Source: Zunongwangia atlantica 22II14-10F7 (lineage in GTDB: Bacteria; Bacteroidota; Bacteroidia; Flavobacteriales; Flavobacteriaceae). From it: 64,000 nt of DNA. Of the stretch, positions 35,263 through 43,634 are shown in pieces. The position numbers and the translations under genes were made by a program. Location: NCBI RefSeq assembly GCF_002094855.1, contig NZ_ARYN01000006.1:186001-250000 (forward strand), given 5' to 3'. Position 1 is the stretch's first letter. Each line of letters starts with the position of its first letter. The notes below the pieces were generated by a model. The model saw only the letters and a list, made by a program, of their open reading frames with translations, was not told the DNA's origin and did not search any database.

Positions 35263-35659
35263 TCAGGAAGAATTAATAAAAGAACTCGACTTTAGAGCTG
35301 TAAAAAGTAGCGGGCCAGGAGGACAGCATGTAAATAAAACAGCTTCTAAAGTCGAGTTATATTTTGATATAGCAGCATCTTCAGTACTTTCCGAAATTCA
35401 AAAAGAGCGCTTGCTAAAAACATTTTCTACAAGAATTACCAAAGACCAGGTTCTTATTCTTCAAAACGGTAATTCTAGAAGTCAGCATAAAAATAAAGAA
35501 GCTGTGATTAATCAGTTTTTGAATATGGTTAAATCTGGCACGAAAACTCCAAAGGTTAGAAAGAAAACGAAGCCTGGGAAAATGGCGAAGTTAAAAAGAC
35601 TGAGGGAGAAGAAGATTAATGCTGAGAAAAAACAAAATCGCAAAAACCCATTAAAATAA
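35255..35659 (+). CDS. arfB: ArfB-like peptidyl-tRNA hydrolase (ribosome rescue factor)
   Basis: 134 residues. It carries the release-factor motif SSGPGGQHVNKT, with Gly22-Gly23-Gln24 that hydrolyses peptidyl-tRNA, and a basic C-terminal tail (KVRKKTKPGKMAKLKRLREK) that enters the empty mRNA channel of stalled ribosomes. It lacks the codon-recognition domains of RF1/RF2, fitting a stop-codon-independent rescue role. It overlaps the DUF4301 gene by 8 bases and ends at a hairpin. Confidence 0.92.
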   Translation: MINQEELIKELDFRAVKSSGPGGQHVNKTASKVELYFDIAASSVLSEIQKERLLKTFSTRITKDQVLILQNGNSRSQHKNKEAVINQFLNMVKSGTKTPKVRKKTKPGKMAKLKRLREKKINAEKKQNRKNPLK

Positions 35660-35681
35660 AACTGTGTAAAATTTCCACATG

Positions 35682-35716
35682 TGTAGAATTTCAAATTGTG
35701 GAATTCTACAATTTTT
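35682..35716 (+). terminator. Putative intrinsic terminator after arfB
   Basis: Stem TGTAGAATT / AATTCTACA with an 11-base loop and T5 after it. Confidence 0.6.
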
Positions 35717-35727
35717 GTTTTTCAAGA

Positions 35728-35925
35728 TTGAGGCTCGAAAACCTCAAATAGTTTAATTGTAGGAGATTAACTAAGTTTTTACCCCAAAAGCGTTATGGCA
35801 CGATTTTGCCTTATAATAAAGGAGTTAGGGTTATTGAAGGATTTTGAATAACTAACACAGCAGTAAACAGCTGTTGTATAATTTAGATTTTCGGATTAAA
35901 AGAGGCTGTGGTGGCCTCTTTTTTT
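35728..35925 (+). ncRNA. Candidate structured non-coding RNA or long leader, ending in a terminator
   Basis: A run of consecutive hairpins without a coding frame: TTGAGG/CCTCAA (35728-35747), GTTAG-GG-TTATT pairing with AATAACTAAC (35824-35856), ACAGC/GCTGT (35857-35874), then a terminator. It lies between arfB and a secreted protein gene. No promoter of standard form is obvious, so it may also be a long 3' UTR. Confidence 0.35.
35899..35925 (+). terminator. Intrinsic terminator
   Basis: Stem AAAGAGGC / GCCTCTTT around TGTGGTG with T7. No gene ends within 230 bp upstream, so it ends either an arfB readthrough transcript or a separate RNA. The remaining 360 bp to the next gene show no recognised gene. 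Confidence 0.8.
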
Positions 35926-36283
35926 AGAAAAACCATTCATTGCTTCTTTTTGAATCTATGCAAAGCGGTTTCGCATGAGATTCGTTATTATTCGTGTTAA
36001 TTTTTAAAACCATTATTTTGAAGTGCTATAAAATGAAAAAGCTATTTAGGCTTTCACACATTTCAAAATTGCGTGCTGCGAATCATTTCTACATAATGAT
36101 TTCTTAAAACCTCATAATTTCTACAGAATAGATCAGGTTTAAATTTCGCTTCTTGTTTTTAATATGCTGTTAGTTAGTGTTTTGGCTGTTTTTGATGAGC
36201 TTGGGTACAGTTTTTCCTTTATAATTATCAACCAACAAGATTTATAAACTAACAAACAGAATTATCACTAAAACCTACTAATT

Positions 36284-36631
36284 ATGAAAAAGTCAGTTTT
36301 CTCAGTAATGGCAGTGGCAGGATTGTTTTTTGCCACACAAACAATGCAGGCACAGGAAGAACCAGTAGAAGAAACCACAGAAGAAGTTGAAGCTGAAGTT
36401 GCTCCAGAAATGGCCGGTTTCGAAATGATCGATGTGCTGGCATTACCACAGCCCGTTAAAGATGCTACAATGACAGAGTTTAATGCAGTGGCGTCTGAAG
36501 CTTGGGTAAAGTTAGAAAATGATGAAAAAATCTATAAACTAAACGTAGCCACTGATGGCGAAGTTAAAACTGTTTATGCTACTGCCAATGGAGAATGGCT
36601 TAAAGAGGATGAAGTTATCGATGCCAACTAA
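36284..36631 (+). CDS. Secreted PepSY-like small protein
   Basis: 115 residues. A signal peptide ends near residue 24 (TMQAQ), an acidic Glu-rich linker follows, then a 65-residue domain (LPQPVKDATMTEFNAVASEA, then ...YKLNVATDGEVKTVYATANGEW) that resembles Bacteroidota PepSY-like (DUF2874) modules. Function unknown; such proteins may bind peptides or act as inhibitors. It lies between two hairpin-rich non-coding regions and 340 bp upstream of a two-component regulator, but an own terminator-like hairpin lies between them. Confidence 0.7.
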   Translation: MKKSVFSVMAVAGLFFATQTMQAQEEPVEETTEEVEAEVAPEMAGFEMIDVLALPQPVKDATMTEFNAVASEAWVKLENDEKIYKLNVATDGEVKTVYATANGEWLKEDEVIDAN

Positions 36632-36715
36632 CACCAAAGCACTGAAAAGGTAATTTTATTACGAAGTTAAAGTGATGCCGGTAAACAAAGATTCCAACTT
36701 TGCGGCAGCGGATTA

Positions 36716-36904
36716 GAATTGGTTAGTGAGTATTTTTCAGGGCAATCTTAATACTACTAACTAACACAAATAGGAAGGTCTGGAAAAGTACAAATTAAAT
36801 TTGGCGATTTTTTCTAACCAATTCCCCGTTTAAAATGGGAGTAAACTTTTAGGTTATATTCTAATTTAGATTTAAGAAGAGGTCTTTTAAGACCTCTTTT
36901 TTTA
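36716..36904 (+). ncRNA. Candidate structured RNA or long 3' UTR with terminator
   Basis: GAATTGGTTAG (36716-36726) pairs exactly with CTAACCAATTC (36814-36824) as an 11-bp closing stem. Inside lies AGTATT/AATACT. After it come CCC/GGG and the terminator at 36877-36904. No coding frame is present. It starts 85 bp after the PepSY-like gene. Confidence 0.35.
36877..36904 (+). terminator. Intrinsic terminator
   Basis: Stem AAGAGGTC / GACCTCTT with a 6-base loop and T7. It insulates the two-component regulator gene from upstream transcription. Confidence 0.85.
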
Positions 36905-36938
36905 TATTTTCTTTTTAAAAATTTGGGTATTTGTTTGC

Positions 36939-36946
36939 TAAATTTG
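36939..36946 (+). promoter_or_regulatory. Putative -7 element of the sigma-54 regulator gene
   Basis: TAAATTTG matches TAnnTTTG and lies 24 bp before the ATG. Confidence 0.45.
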
Positions 36947-36970
36947 TGAACTCTCTATTAAAATTAGATT

Positions 36971-38317
36971 ATGCCAAAGATTCTCATAGTAGAAGACGAC
37001 GTTCCTTTCGGTACCATGCTTAAAACATTTCTATCAAAAAGAGGATACGAAGCAGAGCTTTGTTTTTCGGGTGGTGATGCGCTAAAATTAATAACTAAAA
37101 CTGAATTTAATCTTGTACTAACAGATGTTAGGCTTCCAGATAATGATGGTTTAGACATTCTTAAAGAGGTAAAATCTAAAAATCCTTCTACTCAGGTTAT
37201 TGTAATGACAAGCTATGCCGAAATTAGTATGGCTGTACAGGCAATGAAAGATGGTGCTTTTGATTATGTGAGCAAACCCTTTAGGCCAGAATCGATTTTG
37301 CAAACAATAGAGAACGCTTTAAATACCGAGGTGGTAGAGCAAAAGAAACCTGGTAATAAAAGTAAAGCCAAAATCGATAAAGTAGATGCCAGTTCCCAAT
37401 ATATAAAAGGAGTTAGTGATGCTTCTCGTAAGCTTAATGATTATATCGAGCTAGTGGCGCCAACAAACATGTCGGTGTTGATAACTGGTGAAAGTGGTAC
37501 GGGTAAAGAAAATGTAGCAAAGAGCATTCATCACCAAAGTAAACGAAAAGACGCTCCGTTTATCGCGGTAGATTGTGGTGCTATTCCAAAAGAAATTGCT
37601 TCAAGTGAATTTTTTGGGCATATAAAAGGATCTTTCACCGGTGCAATTAATGACAAAACAGGACATTTTAAAGCGGCCAATGGAGGAACTTTATTTCTTG
37701 ATGAAATAGGGAATCTAAGTTACGAACTGCAGGTGCAATTATTAAGAGCATTGCAGGAACGCCGAATTAAACCTGTTGGAAGCAATAAAGAAATAGAGGT
37801 TGATATTCGCGTTGTGACTGCGACGAATGAAGATCTTTCCCAAGCCGTAAAAGATGGCGAGTTTAGAGAAGATCTTTATCATCGTTTAAATGAATTCTCG
37901 ATAAAAGTTCCTTCTCTAAAAGATCGAAAAGAAGACCTTATGCTTTTTGCAGATCACTTTTTAGAAGAGGCGAATACCGAATTAGAAAAAGAAGTGGTTG
38001 GTTTTACAGATGATGCCGTAGAAGCTTTTAAAAATTACTCCTGGCCAGGGAATCTTCGTGAATTAAAGAATATGGTAAAACGTGCCGTGTTACTTACTCA
38101 GGATAAATTAATCCCAATGAAAGTTTTACCTCACGAAATTGCTACAGCAGAAAAAAGTGAAGAGGATTACGGACTTTTTAAAAACAAGAACGAAGAGAAA
38201 CTAATTCTGGAAGCTTTAGAAAAAACTGGTGGTAATAAAAGTAAAGCGGCAAGAATGCTATCGATAGATCGTAAAACACTATACAATAAATTAAAGCAGT
38301 ACGATATTAAACTGTAA
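36971..38317 (+). CDS. Sigma-54-dependent NtrC-family response regulator
   Basis: 448 residues in three parts: receiver domain (1-120, phospho-acceptor Asp52 in LTDVRLP), AAA+ domain (about 145-380, Walker A GESGTGKE 173-180, sigma-54 contact loop GSFTGA 220-225) and a Fis-type HTH (GGNKSKAARMLSIDRKTLYN, about 423-442). It activates sigma-54 promoters when phosphorylated. The kinase gene lies convergently and overlaps its end by 11 bp. Targets are unknown; no sigma-54 promoter was recognised nearby. Confidence 0.95.
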   Translation: MPKILIVEDDVPFGTMLKTFLSKRGYEAELCFSGGDALKLITKTEFNLVLTDVRLPDNDGLDILKEVKSKNPSTQVIVMTSYAEISMAVQAMKDGAFDYVSKPFRPESILQTIENALNTEVVEQKKPGNKSKAKIDKVDASSQYIKGVSDASRKLNDYIELVAPTNMSVLITGESGTGKENVAKSIHHQSKRKDAPFIAVDCGAIPKEIASSEFFGHIKGSFTGAINDKTGHFKAANGGTLFLDEIGNLSYELQVQLLRALQERRIKPVGSNKEIEVDIRVVTATNEDLSQAVKDGEFREDLYHRLNEFSIKVPSLKDRKEDLMLFADHFLEEANTELEKEVVGFTDDAVEAFKNYSWPGNLRELKNMVKRAVLLTQDKLIPMKVLPHEIATAEKSEEDYGLFKNKNEEKLILEALEKTGGNKSKAARMLSIDRKTLYNKLKQYDIKL

Positions 38318-40754
38318 CCTCGGTTTCTAATTCTCTTAATACCCTTTGTAATTGCTGGATTAATTGATCAATTTCACTTTCAGAGACTTCAGCTTTCTTT
38401 TCCAGTCGTTCTAAAACAGGGATCACCGGTGTGATTTTCATTTGTTTTAGCATCGGTAACATTTTGTGTGCTATCTGGCCAATAGCTTCAAAATTACCTT
38501 CGTTTTTGTGGAATCTTATCTTTTCAATATTTTCTTCTGAACTTTCTAGAAAAGCTTTAATGATTATGTACATAGCTTCTTTATCTTCTCCTGAAAAAAG
38601 ATAAATATCTTCAAGATTATAAAATTCAGATTGCTGAGGCACAAAATCGTCTTTAGGAACAAGTTGATTTTCTTCGATTTCTGGCTTAATATTAAAAACC
38701 TCGCTTATTTTAAATAAAAGATCCTTTGATTTAAAAGGTTTGGTAAGCTTTGCCGTAAAACCAGTAAGCGTATACACTTCGTCTTTCATATCGGTGCGGC
38801 CAGATAAAGCAATAACCGGAGTTTTATTGAGGTTTTCATTTTTTTTAATCGCATTCATTAGTTGAAAACCATCCATGATAGGCATTTGAATATCGGTAAG
38901 GATTAAATCATATCGATTTTTATCCAAAAGCGCCATCGCTTTTTTACCATTTTCAGCAGTATCGAACTTCAGGTTTTGGCTTTTTAGAAATTCTAAGGTA
39001 AGTGCCAATTGCGCCGGCTCATCATCAACCACCAAAACTTTTTTATTTCCGAAGTCGATATTCGATGTTTTTTGAGTCAGTTTTTTTTCTTCCTCTGCAA
39101 GTGGTTTCTTTTTAATTTTAGATTCCTGCACCGGGATAACAATTGTAAATTCACTTCCTTTTCCCTGTTCACTTTGCAGGCTAATTTCACCTTTTAGTAA
39201 AGAGGTAAGACTTTTTGTAATCGTGAGTCCAAGCCCTGTACCACCATATTTTTTTTCAATACCACTATTTTCCTGGCTAAATTCTTCAAATATGATCTCT
39301 TGTTTTTCTTTAGAAATACCAATCCCGGTATCTTTTACCTTAATGATTAGTTCTTGAGATTCTTTTATTTTTTGCTGAATTTCAGCAGTGACGATAATTT
39401 TTCCTTTTTCAGTAAACTTAAAAGCATTGGTTACCAGGTTGGCGATAATCTGTTTTATTCTGAATGGATCACTTAAATATTGCGCATCGGCTTCTTCAGA
39501 AATATCAATAATCACCTCCAAATCCTTGTTTAAACTGGCAGGAACATTATTTTGTACGGTATCAGTAATTAGTTTTTTAGGATTGAAAGGTAAATTTTCA
39601 ACCGACATTTTTCCGGCTTCAAGTTTCGATAAATCCAGAAGATCATTTACCAGATGAAGAATAAAATCTGACGATTTATTGATCTGGCTTAGGTAGTGAC
39701 GCTGCTTATTGCCAAGTTGAGTTTTGTTCATCAATTCAGAATAGCCAATCACCGTATTTAAGGGAGATCTAAGATCGTGAGTGATCGCCGCCATAAGTTG
39801 TTCCCTTCTTTTTAGTAAGGTTTCGGCAAAATTTTTGGCCTCTTCTAATTCGATTCGGTATTGCTGGCTGCGCCCAACATCTCGAATAATAAGCATTAAA
39901 AATAACAGAATCACGATTACACAAACAATCCCCGAAACCATGATTATTGATACGGTATCCTCTAAAGTTTGTTGTGCTTTTTCAGTCCTTTCTAAAGAAG
40001 CTTCCCGCTCATCCTGTTCAATATTGGCTAAGATTTTTCGTAGTTGCTGGTTAAGCACCATATCGTTATCCAGTAGATCATTTTCCTTTTCAATGATCGT
40101 ATTTCTAAACCTAAGATTAGCTTTTTGAAAATCGTTTAAAACCTTTTTTACTGAATTCACCAGTGAATCTGCTGTTTGGTTGGTTAAGGATTGAGCATTA
40201 TCTGCACGTGCATATTCCAGCCATTTAACCAAGACTCTTTTTTGGTAAGGTTCTAAGTCGTTAAAGCGATCGTCGTAGCCCTGGTTAGATTCAAAGCTTT
40301 CGTTTACGCGATTAAGCTCTTCCATCACCTGTTTATAGTAATTGGTATTGCGCTCTTGTTCTCGCAGGTCTATTAAAGCTTCAAGGTTTTCGGTTTTAAG
40401 ATCAAGTAGTTTGTAGATACTGTCTAACTCTGTATGTAATTTGTTTTCGCCATAATCTTCATCTAATTCAACTAAATTCATCTTTATAGAATCCAGTTGC
40501 GCCTGGTATAAAACAATATCTTCTTTGGTGCCGGTTTGGATAAGGCGACGGCTAACATTTTCAGTTTCATAAAGATCGCTGGTAATTTCACTAACCAAAA
40601 ATAGCTGGGCGTTATTACTACTATTGCTCTGCGCCATATTGCTAAAAATCACCACCCGATTATAAATAAACCAAACGGCAACAACAACCAAAGCAGCGGT
40701 AAGCAGATAACCGGCAACAACTTTTAGGGTAATCGATCTTTTTGTGTTTTGCAT
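38307..40754 (-). CDS. Hybrid sensor histidine kinase with receiver and Hpt domains
   Basis: 815 residues from the ATG at 40754. Membrane helices at about 10-30 and 270-295 bracket a helical periplasmic sensor region without a recognised ligand fold. Then come HisKA with His326 (THDLRSPLN), HATPase (NLVTNAFKF, DTGIGI, GTGLGL), a receiver with Asp621 (LTDIQMP) and an Hpt domain with His763 (AHKMLP). This is a complete internal phosphorelay, so the Hpt likely passes phosphate to the convergent NtrC-type regulator. The genes overlap by 11 bp at their 3' ends, so each mRNA is antisense to the other there. Confidence 0.92.
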   Translation of the reverse strand: MQNTKRSITLKVVAGYLLTAALVVVAVWFIYNRVVIFSNMAQSNSSNNAQLFLVSEITSDLYETENVSRRLIQTGTKEDIVLYQAQLDSIKMNLVELDEDYGENKLHTELDSIYKLLDLKTENLEALIDLREQERNTNYYKQVMEELNRVNESFESNQGYDDRFNDLEPYQKRVLVKWLEYARADNAQSLTNQTADSLVNSVKKVLNDFQKANLRFRNTIIEKENDLLDNDMVLNQQLRKILANIEQDEREASLERTEKAQQTLEDTVSIIMVSGIVCVIVILLFLMLIIRDVGRSQQYRIELEEAKNFAETLLKRREQLMAAITHDLRSPLNTVIGYSELMNKTQLGNKQRHYLSQINKSSDFILHLVNDLLDLSKLEAGKMSVENLPFNPKKLITDTVQNNVPASLNKDLEVIIDISEEADAQYLSDPFRIKQIIANLVTNAFKFTEKGKIIVTAEIQQKIKESQELIIKVKDTGIGISKEKQEIIFEEFSQENSGIEKKYGGTGLGLTITKSLTSLLKGEISLQSEQGKGSEFTIVIPVQESKIKKKPLAEEEKKLTQKTSNIDFGNKKVLVVDDEPAQLALTLEFLKSQNLKFDTAENGKKAMALLDKNRYDLILTDIQMPIMDGFQLMNAIKKNENLNKTPVIALSGRTDMKDEVYTLTGFTAKLTKPFKSKDLLFKISEVFNIKPEIEENQLVPKDDFVPQQSEFYNLEDIYLFSGEDKEAMYIIIKAFLESSEENIEKIRFHKNEGNFEAIGQIAHKMLPMLKQMKITPVIPVLERLEKKAEVSESEIDQLIQQLQRVLRELETEVTV

Positions 40755-40804
40755 AGCTTTTTTCGCGATTCTCAAAAATACGCCATTTAAATCAATTGCA
40801 ATAA

Positions 40805-40837
40805 TTGTGCATAATCAAAAAAAGCTTTCTACATTTG
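40805..40837 (+). promoter_or_regulatory. Promoter of the TPP riboswitch / TonB receptor transcript
   Basis: TTG (40805-40807) and TACATTTG (40830-40837) are separated by 22 bp. The predicted start near 40844 is at the 5' edge of the riboswitch. Confidence 0.65.
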
Positions 40838-40839
40838 CA

Positions 40840-40922
40840 GCAAATCTCATAAGGGGTGCCCTTCGGGCTGAGATTATACCCAATGAACCTGGGCAGGTAA
40901 TGCTGCCAAGGGATAAAGTGCA
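40840..40922 (+). ncRNA. TPP (thiamine pyrophosphate) riboswitch
   Basis: Contains the invariant THI-box elements in order: AAGGGGTGCC, GGCTGAGATTATACCC, TGAACCTG, CAGGTAATGCTGCCAAGGGA. The pyrimidine-sensing CUGAGA and the pyrophosphate-binding region are complete. It lies about 120 bp upstream of a TonB receptor ATG and should lower receptor synthesis when TPP is abundant. No long T-run follows within the leader, so control may be at translation. Confidence 0.95.
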
Positions 40923-41043
40923 AAGCGCACTACAGCACTCCTGAATATGCTCCAAAATTGAAATTGGAGAAATTCAGGATTTATTTTTTTAACCAAATTT
41001 TTAATGGAATAATGGCCCCTTTTATTCGTAAACATTTTTACGA

Positions 41044-43443
41044 ATGAAAAACGTATTATTCAGTTTTCTAATCATGCTCTGTGGGTTTGCAGCGGTGGCG
41101 CAGCAACATCAGTTAACAGGGAAAGTTACGCGAGAAGGTGAACCTTTAAGCGGAGTCTCGGTTTACACAACCACTAAACGCTCTGGGACATTGACCGATG
41201 ATTCCGGAAATTACAAACTAACTTTAGAAGAAGGAACGCACACGATTCAGTTCGTGTACGGAAATCGAAAATCTTTTGAGATCGATCTTACGTCAGATAT
41301 GGTTTTGGATGTAGATCTTAGCGGTTTAGAGGAAGCTTTAAGTGAAGTCTTTTTACAATCTATACGCGTAGATGCAGATTCGCCAATTACCTACAGTAAT
41401 TTAACCAATGAAGAGATTGGGGAAAGAAATCTTGGGCAGGATATCCCAGTTTTGATGAATTACCTGCCTTCTGTAGTTACTACCACAGATGCTGGTAACG
41501 GAATTGGTTATACCGGGATTAGAGTTCGTGGTAGTGATGCAACCCGAACTAATGTAACCATTAATGGTGTGCCGTATAACGATGCTGAAAGTCAGGGGAC
41601 TTTCTGGGTGAACCTGGGCGATTTTGCTTCGTCCACAGAGAATATCCAGTTGCAACGTGGTGTAGGAACTTCTACGAATGGAGCTGGAGCTTTTGGAGCA
41701 AGTATTAATATTTTAACCGATAAATACAACGAAGAAGCTTCAGCTGAGGTTGCTAACAGTTATGGTTCTTATAATACGCATAAACATACTGCGAAATTCA
41801 GTACAGGATTGTTTAACAATCACTGGGAATTTTCTGGGAGAGCTTCTTTAATTAAAAGTGATGGGTATATCGATCGAGCCGAATCTGAGCTTAAATCGTA
41901 TTTCCTTCAGGGAAGTTATATTGATGGAGGGACTTTAGTGAAGGCCTTGATGTTTGGCGGAACCGAAAAAACGTATCAGGCCTGGTATGGGATCGATGCT
42001 TCAACTTTAGAAAGTGATAGAACGTATAATCCGGCAGGAGAATATACAGATGAGGATGGGAATGTGAGGTATTACGACAATCAAACCGATAATTACCAAC
42101 AGGATCATTATCAGTTGCTATGGAATCAAACGTTCAATCAAAACTGGTCGTCTAATCTTGCTTTGCATTATACCTACGGAAGAGGTTATTACGAGGAGTA
42201 CGAGGAAGATGCAAGTCTTAATGCATTTGGATTGCCAAATTTTATGGCAGATGGGGCTGAAGTTACCACATCAGATCTTGTAAATACCAGCTGGTTAGAT
42301 AATCATTTCTACGGAACCACTTTTAGTTTAAATTATCAGAACAGTACGGTAGATGCTATCTTTGGTGGTGGTTGGAACCGTTACGACGGTGATCATTTTG
42401 GAGAAGTAATCTATACAAGATTTGCCAGAAACAACGATCCATACGAGCCGTTTTATGAAAATAATGCGGTAAAAACAGATTTTAATATCTATACAAAAGC
42501 GACCGTTTCTATCACAGATAAGTTTGCTGTTTATGGAGATTTGCAATTAAGAACTATTAATTACGAAGGTAACGGCCCAACACAAGAAGTTGCCAATTTT
42601 CCTATCGATGCAAATTTCGATTTCTTTAATCCAAAGGGAGGTTTTACTTATCAATTCAATGAGCAAAATCAGTTATATGGATCTGTAGCCGTGGCGCATC
42701 GCGAACCTTCACGCTCTGATTATGAAGATGCTTTTGAAAATGATGAGGTTGCTCCAACTGAAGAGCAGTTAGTTGATTATGAATTGGGATGGCGTTTTAA
42801 TGCTGGGAAAACCCAGGTGAACACCAATCTTTATTTTATGAATTATAAGGATCAACTAGTACTTACCGGAGAAATTGATGAAGAAGGTGCAGCTATTCGA
42901 AAAAACAGTGGCGAAAGTTATCGATTAGGTTTAGAAATCGATGCTACGATTTGGGTGAATAAATGGTTGAGTTTACGCCCAAATATTGCAGTAAGCCGAA
43001 ATAGAAATAGAGATTTTGTAGCGGTTTTTGATGGTGCTCAGCAAAACTTTGGAGATACCGAGATTTCATTTTCTCCTAATGTCGTAGCCGGAAACATGAT
43101 ACGAGTTTCCCCTATTAAAAATCTTCAGCTAAACTTTTTGAGTAAATATGTTGGCGAGCAATATATGAGTAATTTAGAGTTAGAGGGATCTAAACTGGAT
43201 TCTTATTTCGTGAACGATTTTAATATCCAATATGTTTGGGAAAATGCACCTTTATTCAAAGAGGTGGTTTTTACAGGTTTGGTAAATAATATTTTTGGTG
43301 AAGAGTATGTATCTAATGGATATTTCTATACCTACGATGTAGAAAATCCAGATATGCCAAACGGCGTACAAACTTTAGGCGGAGCAGGATACTATCCACA
43401 AGCAACGACAAACTTTTTAGCCGGAGTTACTCTAAGATTTTAA
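41044..43443 (+). CDS. TonB-dependent receptor, probable thiamine uptake
   Basis: 799 residues. A signal peptide (ending AAVAQQ) precedes a carboxypeptidase-regulatory-like domain (about 22-105), a plug (about 110-225, NGIGYTGIRVRGSDATRTNVT) and a barrel ending FLAGVTLRF. It resembles BtuB/CirA-type receptors rather than SusC. The TPP riboswitch upstream indicates that the ligand is thiamine or a phosphate ester of it. PnuT and thiamine pyrophosphokinase genes, often next in such operons, are not downstream here. Confidence 0.9.
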   Translation: MKNVLFSFLIMLCGFAAVAQQHQLTGKVTREGEPLSGVSVYTTTKRSGTLTDDSGNYKLTLEEGTHTIQFVYGNRKSFEIDLTSDMVLDVDLSGLEEALSEVFLQSIRVDADSPITYSNLTNEEIGERNLGQDIPVLMNYLPSVVTTTDAGNGIGYTGIRVRGSDATRTNVTINGVPYNDAESQGTFWVNLGDFASSTENIQLQRGVGTSTNGAGAFGASINILTDKYNEEASAEVANSYGSYNTHKHTAKFSTGLFNNHWEFSGRASLIKSDGYIDRAESELKSYFLQGSYIDGGTLVKALMFGGTEKTYQAWYGIDASTLESDRTYNPAGEYTDEDGNVRYYDNQTDNYQQDHYQLLWNQTFNQNWSSNLALHYTYGRGYYEEYEEDASLNAFGLPNFMADGAEVTTSDLVNTSWLDNHFYGTTFSLNYQNSTVDAIFGGGWNRYDGDHFGEVIYTRFARNNDPYEPFYENNAVKTDFNIYTKATVSITDKFAVYGDLQLRTINYEGNGPTQEVANFPIDANFDFFNPKGGFTYQFNEQNQLYGSVAVAHREPSRSDYEDAFENDEVAPTEEQLVDYELGWRFNAGKTQVNTNLYFMNYKDQLVLTGEIDEEGAAIRKNSGESYRLGLEIDATIWVNKWLSLRPNIAVSRNRNRDFVAVFDGAQQNFGDTEISFSPNVVAGNMIRVSPIKNLQLNFLSKYVGEQYMSNLELEGSKLDSYFVNDFNIQYVWENAPLFKEVVFTGLVNNIFGEEYVSNGYFYTYDVENPDMPNGVQTLGGAGYYPQATTNFLAGVTLRF

Positions 43444-43468
43444 ATTTGTTTGTTTTATTTTAGTTATG

Positions 43469-43506
43469 AATGCCTGAAATTTGAAAAAATCTTCAGGCAT
43501 TTTTTA
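43469..43506 (+). terminator. Intrinsic terminator of the thiamine receptor gene
   Basis: Stem AATGCCTGAA / TTCAGGCATT with a 13-base loop and T6. The terminator-trailing repeat follows directly. Confidence 0.8.
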
Positions 43507-43547
43507 TTGGTGCCGCCAAAGGCTATAATGCCCCAAGGTAGTTTACT
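43506..43547 (+). repeat. Terminator-trailing repeat, copy 2
   Basis: Starts immediately after the T-run and contains TGCCGCCAAAGGCTATAATG then CCCCAAGGTAGTTTACT. It aligns with copy 1 (17.5 kb) and the reverse complement of copy 3 (26.2 kb). Confidence 0.65.
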
Positions 43548-43634
43548 GTTTGAATTTTACCATTTTTGGTTTGATAGCTTCTAAAATTCGGTGTATAACT
43601 TGTCTAATTTTGTCATTGAATTTAAAAACCAAAA

